A stretch of DNA of 64,000 bases, from the NCBI RefSeq assembly GCF_016907275.1, contig NZ_JAFBBP010000001.1, positions 1,302,001-1,366,000 on the forward strand. The letters are read 5' to 3'. Shown piece by piece: positions 1 through 14,604 of this stretch. Every line of letters begins with the position of its first letter. Position 1 is the stretch's first letter. Both the position numbers and the translations under genes were made by a program. Origin of the DNA: Micromonospora luteifusca. Lineage in GTDB: Bacteria; Actinomycetota; Actinomycetes; Mycobacteriales; Micromonosporaceae. The notes beneath the pieces are model-generated. The model did not search any database. It saw only the letters and a list, made by a program, of their open reading frames with translations, and had not been told where the DNA came from.

Positions 1-200
1 CAGACGCTGAGCAGCAGCGTGGGGGCCGCCTGGAGCAGCACGGCGAAGCCCATGGACGTCGCCGAGCCGGTCTCCTTCAGGACGTACCAGTTGACCCCGA
101 GGACCTGCATCCAGGTGCCGATGACGGAGACGAACCCGGCGAGCGCCCAGATCCGGTAGTTGCGGTGGCGCAGCGCGGCGAAGGTGGCACCCTTGGCCAC
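1..200 (-). CDS. MFS transporter, N-terminal part (cut by window edge)
   Basis: Only the first ~66 residues are in the window. Translation gives a short cytoplasmic start (MAKGATFAALRHRNYR) followed by a hydrophobic helix (IWALAGFVSVIGTWMQVLGV) and a second one (GFAVLLQAAPTLLLSV). The layout FxxLRxRNYRxW then helix is typical of drug/siderophore exporters of the MFS_3 (EntS-like) group. The GTG start is chosen because GGAGG lies 6 nt upstream (207-211). Substrate cannot be told. It is co-directional with gltD but downstream of a strong stem-loop, so probably separately transcribed. Confidence 0.75.
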   Translation of the reverse strand, partial: MAKGATFAALRHRNYRIWALAGFVSVIGTWMQVLGVNWYVLKETGSATSMGFAVLLQAAPTLLLSV

Positions 201-324
201 GACGAACCTCCAGCGATCGATTGCATGATCATTCATGCCGATCGCGGTGCGGTTCGGCAGCCGACAAGTCTTGCGGCTTTAAACCTATTTGCCCATGTTT
301 GTGAGCGGTCTCACCTGCGGAGAC

Positions 325-360
325 GTCCGGCCGGCGGGCAGAATGCCGCGCCGGCCGGAC
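325..360 (-). terminator. Stem-loop terminator after gltBD
   Basis: A perfect 12-bp inverted repeat, GTCCGGCCGGCG (325-336) and CGCCGGCCGGAC (349-360), encloses an inner GGCA-GAA-TGCC hairpin. It starts 27 nt past the gltD stop in the direction of gltD transcription. There is no T-tract, as is common for actinobacterial stem-loop terminators. Role inferred from position and stem strength. Confidence 0.6.
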
Positions 361-387
361 CTCTCCGTCGATCCGTCGGGTGCTGTC

Positions 388-1927
388 TCAGCGGGTGGCG
401 GCGAGGGGCTGCGCGGCCGAGCCCACCGGGGCCGGCAGCGCGCCGGCACCACCGAGATACCCGTGGATGGCGGCGGCCGCCGCACGCCCCTCGGCGATGG
501 CCCAGACGATCAGCGAGGCACCCCGGTGCATGTCACCGGCGACGAACACGCCGCCGGCGTCGGTCTGCCAGTCGTCGCGAGCGTCAACAGCACCCCGGGG
601 GTTACGCGTCACGCCGAACTGGGCCAGCAGCGGCTGCTGCTCCGTGCCCTCGAAACCGATCGCCAGCAGCACCAGATCGGCCGGTAACTCCCGCTCGGAG
701 CCCGGCACCACGGTGACGACCCGCTGGCCGTCGCGCTTCTCCACGGTCACCTCGGCGATCCGCACCGCCCGCACCTGTCCGGTGCCGTCGTCCACGAACT
801 CCTGCACCGCGACGGCGAAGACCCGCTCGCCACCCTCCTCGTGCGCGGGGTAGCTGCGCAGGATCCACGGCCAGGTCGGCCACGGGTCCCGGGCCTCGTC
901 ACGTGCCTCGGGCGGCTGCGGATACAGGTCGAGCTGGTGCACGCCCGCCGCGCCCTGGCGGTGTGCGACACCGAGGCAGTCCGCCGCGGTGTCACCACCA
1001 CCGATGATCACCACGTGCTTGCCGGCCGCGTCGATCGGGGTGCCGTCCGGCAGCAACGCACGCGCCGGCCGGCCCTCGCCCGTGACCGCGACGCCGGGCT
1101 GGTCGGTGGCCGCGGTGGCGACCGCGCGATTCGCCGCGACCAGGTGCGCCATCGCCTGGTGTACGCCCCGAAGCGCGCGCCCCGGGGTCTCCGGAGTGTC
1201 CCGGCCCTGCAACGCGCCGCAGGCCAGCAGCACCGCGTCGTGCTCGGCGCGCAACTGCTCGGCGGTGATGTCCACCCCGACGTTCACGCCGGTGCGGAAG
1301 CGCACCCCCTCGGCGGCGAGCTGGGCCAGCCGGCTGTCGACGTGCCGCTTCTCCAACTTGAAGTCGGGGATGCCGTACCGAAGCAGGCCACCGATCGCGT
1401 CGTCACGCTCGTACACCGTCACCGCGTGACCGGCGCGCGCCAGCTGCTGGGCGGCGGCCAGACCGGCGGGCCCGGAGCCGACGACGGCCACCGACCGGCC
1501 GGACGGCGTCGGCACCGGGCGGGCGGTGAGTCCGCGCGCCACAGCGGCGTCGGCGATCTCCACCTCGATCTGCTTGATGGTCACCGGCTGGCCGCCGGAG
1601 ATGCCGAGCACGCAGGCCGCCTCGCACGGTGCGGGGCAGAGCCGGCCGGTGAACTCCGGGAAGTTGTTGGTGGCGTGCAGCGACTCCACGGCGGCATCCC
1701 AGTTGCCGGTCCGCACCAGGTCGTTCCAGTCCGGGATGCGGTTGCCCAGCGGGCAACCTGCGGTGTCGCTGTGGCAGAACGGAATGCCGCAGTCCATGCA
1801 TCGCGTGGCCTGCTCACGGACCAGTTCCTCGCCGGCCGGCGGGTAGACCTCACGCCAGTCGCTGATCCGCACCGGCACCGGGCGGCGGGCCGGCAGTCGC
1901 CGGTCGTAGCGCAGGAAACCGTTCGGG

Positions 1928-1935
<8 letters not shown>
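388..1935 (-). CDS. gltD: Glutamate synthase (NADPH) small subunit
   Basis: Beta subunit of glutamate synthase (GOGAT). It passes electrons from NADPH through FAD to the large subunit, which makes two glutamates from glutamine and 2-oxoglutarate. Visible motifs are N-terminal cysteine clusters for two 4Fe-4S centres (CMDCGIPFC...GC and CPAPCEAAC), an FAD-binding [12 protein letters not shown] near residue 150, and an NADPH-binding [11 protein letters not shown] near residue 310. Length 515 aa is slightly above the usual 470-490. Its start overlaps the end of gltB by 8 nt, so the two are translationally coupled and made in equal amounts. Confidence 0.96.
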
Positions 1936-6634
<4,699 letters not shown>

Positions 6635-6766
6635 CGGGCCTCCTGTCGTCACTCAGGTTGGATCATGGTGGGGACGACGTCGGCCCGTGGGTCTATTGAG
6701 TCTACGTTAGGGCCAGGCCCGCACGACCACCTGAGATTGATCACACCGTCCATAGTCTGGGACGTG

Positions 6767-6772
6767 TAGTCT
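6767..6772 (+). promoter_or_regulatory. -10 box TAGTCT, leaderless GNAT gene
   Basis: TAGTCT matches the actinobacterial TANNNT -10 and ends 6 nt before the GTG at 6779. No Shine-Dalgarno is present, so transcription probably starts at the start codon. A second TAGTCT occurs at 6753-6758. No clear -35. Confidence 0.5.
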
Positions 6773-6778
6773 CGCGCG

Positions 6779-7624
6779 GTGGATCCGCTACACAAGGACA
6801 TCTTCGACCGGTTGGAACGCTTCTACGACGCGGTGCCCCGCGACGTCGCCGGTGTGGAGGAGCATGGCGGGCTGGTGTTGTTCGTCCGCGAGGGCGCCGG
6901 CTGGCCGTTCTACGCCCGCCCCCGGATCGACGCCACCGAGCCACCGTCGCTGGCCGACGTGACCTCGGTCCGCGAACGGCAGCGGAAGCTGGGCCTGCCG
7001 GAAGCCTTCGAGTGGGTGCACGAGACGACCCCCGAACTGCTGGCGGTGGCCCGCTCGGCGGGGCTGAGCGTGCTGGAGGCCCCGCTGATGGTGCTCGACC
7101 CGACGGCGCTGCCCGACCCGGCGACGCTGTCCGACGGCGCGGTGCGGGTGCTGACGGCGGACTCCCCCAGCTTCGCCGCCGACGTCGCCGCCCGGCGTGC
7201 GGTGGCCGCGGTGTCGTTCGCCGCAGCCGGCACCGCGCCCGGTGAGGCCGGCCCGGCCGAGCGGGACGCCGCCGTCACCGAACTCGAGTTGACCGCGCTC
7301 GACGAGGAGCGTGCCCGGATCGCGGACGGCCGACGAGTCTCCGCGCTGGCCGGCACGTCGACCGACGGTGCGCTGGCCAGCGGCATGGCCATGCGTGTGG
7401 GTGACGTCGCGGAGATCGCCGGAGTGGCCACGTTGCCGGCCGCCCGACGACGCGGGCTGGGCGCCGCGCTCACCGCCGCCCTCGCCCACGAGCTCCGCGC
7501 GGCCGGCACCGACCTGATCTTCCTCTCCGCGGGCAGCGAGGACATCGCCCGGGTCTACCTGCGCGTCGGGTTCCGCCGCATCGGCACCGCCTGCATCGCC
7601 GAACCCGCGGCCCTCATCGCCTGA
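6779..7624 (+). CDS. GNAT-family N-acetyltransferase
   Basis: Soluble 281-aa protein. The C-terminal half has the acetyl-CoA-binding signature of GNAT enzymes (EIAGVATLPAARRRGLGAAL, residues ~204-223, with RRRGLGAA as the pyrophosphate loop), followed by the usual SAGSEDIARVYLRVGFRRIG strand-helix. The N-terminal ~130 residues are more diverged, as in two-domain GNAT proteins. Acceptor substrate unknown. It is transcribed away from gltB, has no Shine-Dalgarno and appears leaderless. It converges with the monooxygenase gene, whose stop is 18 nt away. Confidence 0.8.
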   Translation: MDPLHKDIFDRLERFYDAVPRDVAGVEEHGGLVLFVREGAGWPFYARPRIDATEPPSLADVTSVRERQRKLGLPEAFEWVHETTPELLAVARSAGLSVLEAPLMVLDPTALPDPATLSDGAVRVLTADSPSFAADVAARRAVAAVSFAAAGTAPGEAGPAERDAAVTELELTALDEERARIADGRRVSALAGTSTDGALASGMAMRVGDVAEIAGVATLPAARRRGLGAALTAALAHELRAAGTDLIFLSAGSEDIARVYLRVGFRRIGTACIAEPAALIA

Positions 7625-7647
7625 CCTCCCCCGGGACCGGGGTCAGG
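7620..7647. terminator. Stem-loop between convergent genes
   Basis: CCTGACC (7620-7626) pairs with GGTCAGG (7641-7647), extended inward by a T-G and a C-G pair. It spans the stop codons of the convergent GNAT and monooxygenase genes and so could end transcripts from both sides. No T-tract on either strand. Confidence 0.4.
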
Positions 7648-8830
7648 CTGGGGGACGCCACTGGGCCGCGGAGGCGGCGGCACTGGAGAGCAGCCGCGTG
7701 TTGATCGTGCCGAGCGCGGCGTCGCGGGCCCGCAACGCCAACCGACCCCGGGTCTGGAGCACCGCCGACATCCGCCGGGTCTGCCGGACCACGGTCGCGG
7801 CCCGGGGACGGCGCACCCGGTCGTACGCCTGAACGGCGTCGGGCAGTCGAGCCTCCCGCAGCAGGGAGGCGAGCGTGGCGGCGTCCTCGAAGGCGAGGCA
7901 GGCACCCTGCCCCAGGTGCGGCGGCATGGCGTGTGCCGCGTCGCCGAGCAGCACCACCCCGCCCGGCCCGACCGGGAAGCCGTACGCACGGGGCAGCGGA
8001 CGCAGCTCGCGGACCTCCTGCTGGACCAGGTCGGCCGGGTCGGTGGCGTCGAGCAGCGCGCCGACGGGCGCGGGCCAGCCCGCGTACCAGCGGCGCAGCA
8101 GGGCGAGTTGGGTCTCCGGGGGCTCTGGGCGTGGTGCGCCGGCGGCAGTGGCGACCCAGTAGATGCCACCCCGGGTGGACCCACCCGAGGAGCCGCGGTC
8201 GCCCAGCGACGCGGCCACGAACCGGTAACCGGCACCGAGGATCTCTCCGGCCAGCGGCTGGTCGTCGGGCAGCCGGGGTGCCTGGTACCAGGGAATGACG
8301 GCCCGCCAGGCGGCGCATCCGGAGCTGACCACCCGCGACTCGGGGGCGAGTTGGCGGCGGATGCCGCTGTCCGTGCCGTCGGCGGCCACCACCAGGTCGG
8401 CCTCGATGGTGTGCCGTCCGTCGCTGACCGCCGGTCGCTCGCCCGGCTCCACCCGGACGTGGCGCACGGTCACTCCGGTACGCAGCTCGACCCGCTCACC
8501 GAGGCCGGCGATCAGCGTGTCGTGCAGGTCCTCGCGGTGCACCACCACCGGCATCCGGTCGGCCGGGATGGGTCGAGGTTGCACGAGCCAGTGCCCGTCC
8601 GGCCGACGGACCCCGCCGTCGGACAGCGGGGTGGCGATGGCAGCCAGGCCGGCGCCGAGGCCGAGGGCCTGCAACGCGCGGACGCCGTTGGGCCAGAGCA
8701 CCACGGCTGTCGACTCGGGGCGGACCCGTTCGGCGCGTTCCAACAGAGTGACCTGCCAGCCGGAGCGGGCCAGCGCGCCGGCCACCGCGAGGCCACCGAC
8801 CCCTGCGCCGACCACCACCGCGCTTCGCAT
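7643..8830 (-). CDS. FAD-dependent monooxygenase (PHBH fold)
   Basis: Class A flavoprotein hydroxylase of 395 aa. It has the N-terminal dinucleotide-binding GAGVGGLAVAGAL with the ribose-binding E about 30 residues on (LLERAERV), the middle VVAADGTDSGIRR (DG motif), and the C-terminal VVLLGDAAHAMPPHLGQGA (GD motif). These three motifs define the p-hydroxybenzoate hydroxylase-like family. Substrate is not evident: relatives act on urate, aromatics or polyketides, and no biosynthetic cluster is adjacent. It lies 15 nt downstream of lgt on the same strand and may be read through from it. Confidence 0.85.
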   Translation of the reverse strand: MRSAVVVGAGVGGLAVAGALARSGWQVTLLERAERVRPESTAVVLWPNGVRALQALGLGAGLAAIATPLSDGGVRRPDGHWLVQPRPIPADRMPVVVHREDLHDTLIAGLGERVELRTGVTVRHVRVEPGERPAVSDGRHTIEADLVVAADGTDSGIRRQLAPESRVVSSGCAAWRAVIPWYQAPRLPDDQPLAGEILGAGYRFVAASLGDRGSSGGSTRGGIYWVATAAGAPRPEPPETQLALLRRWYAGWPAPVGALLDATDPADLVQQEVRELRPLPRAYGFPVGPGGVVLLGDAAHAMPPHLGQGACLAFEDAATLASLLREARLPDAVQAYDRVRRPRAATVVRQTRRMSAVLQTRGRLALRARDAALGTINTRLLSSAAASAAQWRPPA

Positions 8831-8845
8831 CGGTGCCGCCCCCGC

Positions 8846-10030
8846 TCAGCTGTCCCGGTCGGCGGGCCGCGCGCCCGTGGCGTCGGCCCGGTCGGCGCGC
8901 GAGGCCGACGCGTCGTCCGCCGGCTCGTCGTCGGTCGACGGGCCGTCGACGGGCGCCGCGTCACCGAGCGGCTCGCCGCCGGGCCGGGAGGCCTCGTCGG
9001 TGGCCGGCTCCGGCGGAACGACACCGGTGTCCTGCCAGGCGGCGAACTGCTCCTCGCTGACCACCCGGTAGCCCTCCGGCGCGGCGGCCCGGCTGGGGGT
9101 CTCCCGCTCGGAGAGGTCGACCTGGGACAGGTCGGACGTGGGGGGCGGGGTCGGCGTCGCCGCCGCGCCGAGCGGGATCAGGTAGTCCCGAGGGCCGCGC
9201 ACCCGCACGAAGTAGATCAACGCGCCGAGGAAGACCAGCGCGGCGGTCCAGACATTGAGCCGGACGCCGAGGATCTGGTTGGCCTCGTCGGTGCGCATCA
9301 GCTCGATCCAGAACCGGCCGACGGTGTAGCCCATCACGTAGAGCGCGAACGCCCGGCCGCGACCCAGCTTCAGCCGGCGGTCCACGATCAGGACCAGCGC
9401 GACAACGGCGAGGTTCCACAGCAACTCGTAGAGGAACGTCGGATGGTAGAGGCCCGGTTCGAGGATCGGCTGCCCGGCGTCGTCGCGCAGCGCGTGCCCC
9501 GGATTGTCCGGGTCCATCCGGTGGATCTCCAGGCCCCACGGCAGGGTGGTACGGCCACCGAACAGCTCGTTGTTGAACCAGTTGCCGAGCCGGCCGACCG
9601 CCTGGGCCAGCGGCAGCCCGGGGGCCAGCGCGTCCGCGACCACACCGAACGGGATACCGAGCTGCCGGGCGGCGATCCAGGCGCCGAGCGCACCACCGGC
9701 GACGGCGCCCCAGATGCCGAGACCGCCCTCCCAGATGGCGAACGCCTTCATCGGGTCGCCACCGGCGCCGAAGTATTTCTCCGGCGAGGTGATCACGTGG
9801 TAGATCCGGGCGCCGATGATGCCCGCGGGCACCGCCCAGACGGCGATGTCGAGCACCGCGCCGGGCGCGACGCCGCGCTGCCGCAGCCGGCGCTCCGTCA
9901 CCCAACAGGCCAGCACGATGCCGGCGATGATGCAGAGCGCGTACGCCCGGATCGGCACGGGCCCGAGCTGCCAGACCGCGGTGCTGGGACTGGGCAGGGC
10001 CGCCTGGGGGGACAGCGAGGCGAGGGTCAC
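8846..10030 (-). CDS. lgt: Prolipoprotein diacylglyceryl transferase
   Basis: Membrane enzyme that moves diacylglycerol from phosphatidylglycerol to the lipobox cysteine of prolipoproteins. The Lgt signature GRLGNWFNNELFG is present (family Arg, Asn and Glu intact), as is the C-terminal GYTVGRFWIELMR. About seven hydrophobic segments precede an acidic, Pro/Ser-rich tail of ~110 residues, probably disordered and cytoplasmic, as in other actinobacterial Lgt. The frame stays open far upstream. The GTG at 10030 is chosen because TAGCGT ends 8 nt before it (leaderless) and the family homology starts just inside. Placement downstream of the trp block is common in actinobacteria. Confidence 0.93.
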   Translation of the reverse strand: MTLASLSPQAALPSPSTAVWQLGPVPIRAYALCIIAGIVLACWVTERRLRQRGVAPGAVLDIAVWAVPAGIIGARIYHVITSPEKYFGAGGDPMKAFAIWEGGLGIWGAVAGGALGAWIAARQLGIPFGVVADALAPGLPLAQAVGRLGNWFNNELFGGRTTLPWGLEIHRMDPDNPGHALRDDAGQPILEPGLYHPTFLYELLWNLAVVALVLIVDRRLKLGRGRAFALYVMGYTVGRFWIELMRTDEANQILGVRLNVWTAALVFLGALIYFVRVRGPRDYLIPLGAAATPTPPPTSDLSQVDLSERETPSRAAAPEGYRVVSEEQFAAWQDTGVVPPEPATDEASRPGGEPLGDAAPVDGPSTDDEPADDASASRADRADATGARPADRDS

Positions 10031-10038
10031 GGGTGCAC

Positions 10039-10044
10039 ACGCTA
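10039..10044 (-). promoter_or_regulatory. -10 box TAGCGT of lgt
   Basis: TAGCGT on the minus strand ends 8 nt before the lgt GTG; no Shine-Dalgarno lies between. It supports this start and a leaderless mRNA. Confidence 0.45.
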
Positions 10045-10095
10045 CCGCTGCACACCCCCGCAGCGGCACCCCGGGCGGTCGGAGGGCGCATCTCG

Positions 10096-10124
10096 ATGAC
10101 TTCTGGTTTGCGTCGCCGTAGGCT
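10096..10124 (+). promoter_or_regulatory. Promoter of the Nudix gene
   Basis: -35 ATGACT (10096-10101), a 17-nt spacer, and -10 TAGGCT (10119-10124), which ends 8 nt before the ATG at 10133. The short leader has no Shine-Dalgarno, so the mRNA is probably leaderless. Confidence 0.55.
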
Positions 10125-10132
10125 CTTTGTCC

Positions 10133-10744
10133 ATGGGCGCGCTCACCTGGGCGGTTGCCGCGGTCGTCAGCGACGACACCGGCCGGGTGCTGCTCTGCCA
10201 GCAGGGCCGGGGTGAACGCCGCTACGCGCTGCCCGGCGGGCGGCTGCGCCCGGCCGAGAGCCCGGTGCGGGCGGCCCTGCGGGACACCCGCGCGGAGACC
10301 GGCTGGGAGATCGAACTGGTCGACCTGGTCGGCGTCTACCACCTGACCGGCCCCACGGGACAGACCCCGGCCGGACGCGCCGGGCCGCTCCCGGACGTCC
10401 TCGTGCACGTGTTCCGGGCCCGCGCCGCCGATGTCCGACCGACCACCGACCCCCTGCCGGGCTGCCGGCTGTCCTGGCACGCCCCCGCCGCGTTGCCCGA
10501 GGCGGTCACCCCGCTCACCCGGGCCGCCGTCACCGACGCGACCGCCGGCCGCTCCGGCGTGCTCCGCGACGTCCCCTGGGTGCCCGTCGCCTGCGCGCCA
10601 CTGCCGGCGGCTCGCCCAGCCGAGGAAGGCCGGCCGGCAACTGACCAGGACGGGCGGCCGGAGACCGGCCAGGACGAGCGGCCGGGACCGGGGCAGCCAC
10701 CGGGGCAACGCGGCGAGCCCGCGGACCCGTCCCTGCACCCCTGA
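10133..10744 (+). CDS. Nudix hydrolase with degenerate Nudix box
   Basis: Nudix-fold protein of 203 aa; the fold covers roughly residues 1-135. The region GGRLRPAESPVRAALRDTRA followed by ETGW aligns with the Nudix box GX5EX7REUXEEXGU. The RE is RD and the first metal-binding E of EE is A (RAETGW), so hydrolase activity may be weakened or altered. The last ~65 residues are a low-complexity Glu/Gly/Pro/Gln tail. Substrate unknown. It is divergent from lgt and convergent with trpA. ATG chosen from the -10 distance; an in-frame TTG lies 6 nt upstream. Confidence 0.75.
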   Translation: MGALTWAVAAVVSDDTGRVLLCQQGRGERRYALPGGRLRPAESPVRAALRDTRAETGWEIELVDLVGVYHLTGPTGQTPAGRAGPLPDVLVHVFRARAADVRPTTDPLPGCRLSWHAPAALPEAVTPLTRAAVTDATAGRSGVLRDVPWVPVACAPLPAARPAEEGRPATDQDGRPETGQDERPGPGQPPGQRGEPADPSLHP

Positions 10745-10813
10745 CCGGCCGGAAACAGTCCCGAGGTCCGCCGCGCGGTCGCGGACGCCCTCGCCGCCAG
10801 GCCACATCCGAAC

Positions 10814-10861
10814 GAGCGGTATACCTGTGAGTCATATCTATGACTCACAGGTATACCGCTC
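10814..10861. repeat. 48-bp perfect palindrome downstream of trpA
   Basis: Two 23-bp arms (10814-10836 and 10839-10861) are exact reverse complements around a TC centre. Each arm begins GAGCGGTATACCTGTG and ends AGTCATA, and itself holds the 8-bp palindrome GGTATACC. It is clearly AT-richer than its surroundings and lies between the convergent Nudix and trpA genes, 73 nt from the trpA stop. It could be a bidirectional terminator, a large dyad operator or a mobile-repeat unit. There is no T-tract. Confidence 0.85.
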
Positions 10862-10933
10862 AACAGACAGACCTGCGCCGCGCGGCCCGACCGGCGGGCC
10901 AGCACGAGCGCCGAGGGGTCGGCGCGGACGGGC

Positions 10934-11737
10934 TCAGCGGGTGGGGTTGCGGACGCCCTCGGCGAGTTCGGCGCTGAGGGTACGCAGCGCGGCCAGCCCC
11001 TCCGCCTCGGACGGCGCGTCGAGCAGGCACCGGATCAGCGCACTGCCGACGATCACCCCGTCGGCGTATCCGGCGACGGTGCCGGCCTGCGCACCGGTGC
11101 CCACGCCCAGACCGACACCGACGGGCAGGTCGGTGACCGCCCGGACCCGGGAGACCAACGTCGGTGCGGCGTCGGAGGTACGCGCCCGGGCGCCGGTCAC
11201 ACCCATGACGGCGGTCGCGTAGACGAAGCCACGGCAGTGCTCCACGGTCATCGCCAGCCGCGCGTCGGTGGACGACGGCGAGACCAGGAACGTGCGGTCC
11301 AGTCCGTGTGCGTCCGAGGCGGCCAGCCACTCGTCCGCCTCGTCGGGAATCAGGTCGGGGGTGATCAGACCGGTGCCACCGGCAGCGGCGAGGTCACGGG
11401 CGAACACGTCCACGCCGTAACGCTCGACCGGGTTCCAGTACGTCATCGTGACCACCGGAGCGCCGGTGGCCGCCACCGCCTCGATGATGCGCAGGGTGTC
11501 CGCCGTACGTACGCCCCCGGCCAACGCGATGTCACTGGCCTTCTGGATCACCGGCCCGTCCATCACCGGGTCCGAGTAGGGGATCTCCACCTCGATGACG
11601 TCGACACCCGCCTCGACCATCGCGGTCATCGCGGCGATGCTGCCCTCGACGGTCGGGAAACCGGCCGGCATGCAGCCCACCAGCAGCGCCCGTCCGTCGG
11701 CGCGGGCCTTGTCGAAGGCCACCCCGATCCGGCTCAT
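10934..11737 (-). CDS. trpA: Tryptophan synthase alpha subunit
   Basis: TIM-barrel enzyme that splits indole-3-glycerol phosphate to indole and glyceraldehyde 3-phosphate and passes indole to TrpB. The catalytic Glu and Asp lie in VIEVEIPYSDPVMDGPVIQ (residues ~44-62). The phosphate-binding loops GVGLGVGTGAQ and GVIVGSALI are seen in the C-terminal half. Length 267 aa is normal. The ATG is 1 nt after the trpB stop (TGAGATG), so it is translationally coupled. Last gene of the trpCBA run. Confidence 0.96.
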   Translation of the reverse strand: MSRIGVAFDKARADGRALLVGCMPAGFPTVEGSIAAMTAMVEAGVDVIEVEIPYSDPVMDGPVIQKASDIALAGGVRTADTLRIIEAVAATGAPVVTMTYWNPVERYGVDVFARDLAAAGGTGLITPDLIPDEADEWLAASDAHGLDRTFLVSPSSTDARLAMTVEHCRGFVYATAVMGVTGARARTSDAAPTLVSRVRAVTDLPVGVGLGVGTGAQAGTVAGYADGVIVGSALIRCLLDAPSEAEGLAALRTLSAELAEGVRNPTR

Positions 11738-11738
11738 C

Positions 11739-12977
<1,239 letters not shown>

Positions 12978-13015
12978 CGGAAATCCTCTCGGTGGGACGT
13001 CACGCCGGCGCGGGG

Positions 13016-13906
13016 TCAGCGCACCGGCCGGGGCGTTGCCGGGTGGTTACCGGCGTTGACCAGCTCAGCGACCGCCTCGCGGGGGCTCTTCTGCGTGACC
13101 AGGCCCTCGCCCACGAGGACCGCGTCGGCACCCGCGGAGGCGTACCGGATCAGGTCGTGCGGACCGCGGACGCCAGACTCGGCGATCTTGACCACGCTGC
13201 TGGGCAGGCCGGGCGCGATCCGCTCGAACACCGACCGGTCGACCTCCAGGGTACGCAGGTCACGGGCGTTGACCCCGATCACCTGGGCGCCAGCCTCCAG
13301 AGCGCGGTCGGCCTCTTCCTCGTCGTGCACCTCGACCAGCGCGGTCATGCCGAGCGACTCGATCCGCTCCAGCAGGCCCATCAGAACGTTCTGCTCGAGC
13401 GCGGCGACGATCAGCAGGACCAGGTCGGCGCCGTGCGCGCGCGCCTCGTGCACCTGGTAGCTGGAGACCACGAAGTCCTTGCGCAGCACCGGCACGGTGA
13501 CCGCGGCCCGGACGGCCGCCAGGTCGTCCAGTGAGCCGCCGAACCAGCGCCCCTCGGTCAGCACACTGATCGCCCGCGCCCCACCGGCCGCGTAGTCGAC
13601 CGCCAGGTCGGCCGGATCGGCGATCTCGGCCAGCCGGCCCTTGGACGGCGACGAGCGCTTCACCTCGGCGATCACGGCCACGCCGGGCTTGCGCAGCGCC
13701 GCGTACGCGTCCAGCGGCGGCGGCGCCGCCGCCGCCAGTTCACGGATCCGCTCCAGCGGAACCTGCTCCTGGCGTCGGGCGACGTCTTCACGTACGCCAG
13801 CCAGAATCTCGTCGAGCACGCTTACGGACGCTGCCTGACCGGCCTCGTCCCCCTCCGCGTGCGCATGCTCAGCAGTCACCAACGGACTCCCCTCTCCGGG
13901 CGTCAT
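13016..13906 (-). CDS. trpC: Indole-3-glycerol phosphate synthase
   Basis: TIM-barrel enzyme closing the ring of carboxyphenylamino-deoxyribulose phosphate to indole-3-glycerol phosphate. Family homology starts at [17 protein letters not shown]. Catalytic residues are seen in [33 protein letters not shown] and [15 protein letters not shown]. Two starts are possible. The ATG at 13906 is 6 nt after a TAGCAT -10 and would be leaderless. The GTG at 13879 has GGGGAG 7 nt upstream. Either gives a 20-30 residue extra N-terminus. No trpF domain is fused. Confidence 0.95.
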   Translation of the reverse strand: MTPGEGSPLVTAEHAHAEGDEAGQAASVSVLDEILAGVREDVARRQEQVPLERIRELAAAAPPPLDAYAALRKPGVAVIAEVKRSSPSKGRLAEIADPADLAVDYAAGGARAISVLTEGRWFGGSLDDLAAVRAAVTVPVLRKDFVVSSYQVHEARAHGADLVLLIVAALEQNVLMGLLERIESLGMTALVEVHDEEEADRALEAGAQVIGVNARDLRTLEVDRSVFERIAPGLPSSVVKIAESGVRGPHDLIRYASAGADAVLVGEGLVTQKSPREAVAELVNAGNHPATPRPVR

Positions 13907-14306
13907 GGGCCGATGCTAGGGGCAGCCGACCGACGCCGGATGCCGGGGGTATGGCGCTGCTCACGAAAAGGCCTGCGGCATAATGGCCGACCTGCCGTGA
14001 ACGGCATGTCACGCAGCGCCACCTCCCGTATCGACCGCTGTCACGCGGAACGGAGCCTGGCGGCCACGGTCGGACCGGGCCGATCCATCGATCATGCCAC
14101 CAGTTCCTGGGCGGCGCCCGCCGACAACGGCGTCGATCGATGTTGTGACCAAGCTCAAGGCCGAACGGACGGGCCCTGGTCATGGCCGAGGCGGGACAGT
14201 TGACCGGGCGGTCACGACGGCGAAACGTCAGCCAGTCAGCATCGTCCTCGGGCAGACTCGATGACGCGCCTGCCCCGACCGTCGCAACTCCTCGTGCGAG
14301 GTGACC
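13907..14306. other. Intergenic region between trpC and the small plus-strand gene
   Basis: About 400 nt without a convincing gene. The minus strand carries TAGCAT (13913-13918, minus strand), a -10 ending 6 nt before the trpC ATG. On the plus strand TTGACC (14199-14204) could be a -35 for the gene at 14307, but no good -10 follows. I see no leader peptide with tandem Trp codons and no T-box specifier that would indicate trp attenuation. Confidence 0.5.
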
Positions 14307-14576
14307 ATGAGCATTTCCGAGCCGCAACCGACCATCGGGCTGACGACCATCTCACGGACGGTGGCGTCGCTCGCCGTCGGGGTGGTGCACACCCTGGAGC
14401 GGGCCGTGGTGGGCGAGGCACGGATGCGGACCGCGCGCGGCAACGCCTGGGAGGCGGTCTGCGCCGACCGGGCCCGCGCCGACCAGCGCGCCGAGCTGAA
14501 CCGCCTGGTGGCCGAACTGGCCGCCGCCCGCGCCGCCAGTCACCGACCGGAGCGGGACCGGGAGCCAGTCGGCTGA
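14307..14576 (+). CDS. Small hypothetical protein in the trp block
   Basis: Predicted 89-aa soluble protein with no family I recognise. The first half (TIGLTTISRTVASLAVGVVH) is an amphipathic, weakly hydrophobic helix; the second half is an Arg/Ala/Glu-rich helix (CADRARADQRAELNRLVAEL) that could form a coiled coil. The ATG has GAGGTG 5 nt upstream; an in-frame GTG lies 6 nt earlier. It is on the strand opposite to the trp genes and splits trpC from the trp-associated membrane gene. Real coding is likely but not certain. Confidence 0.5.
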   Translation: MSISEPQPTIGLTTISRTVASLAVGVVHTLERAVVGEARMRTARGNAWEAVCADRARADQRAELNRLVAELAAARAASHRPERDREPVG

Positions 14577-14604
14577 CACTCCGCCGGCCACACCGGCCGT
14601 CGCG

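Noticed and set aside
10031..10807. N-terminal extension of lgt by ~260 codons
   Set aside because: The extension overlaps the divergent Nudix gene and its promoter, is low-complexity Gly/Arg text, and the Lgt homology starts after the GTG at 10030.
13907..14306. Leader peptide or T-box attenuator for trpC
   Set aside because: No run of Trp codons, no T-box sequence and no terminator/antiterminator pair could be found by eye; a -10 lies directly at the gene start.
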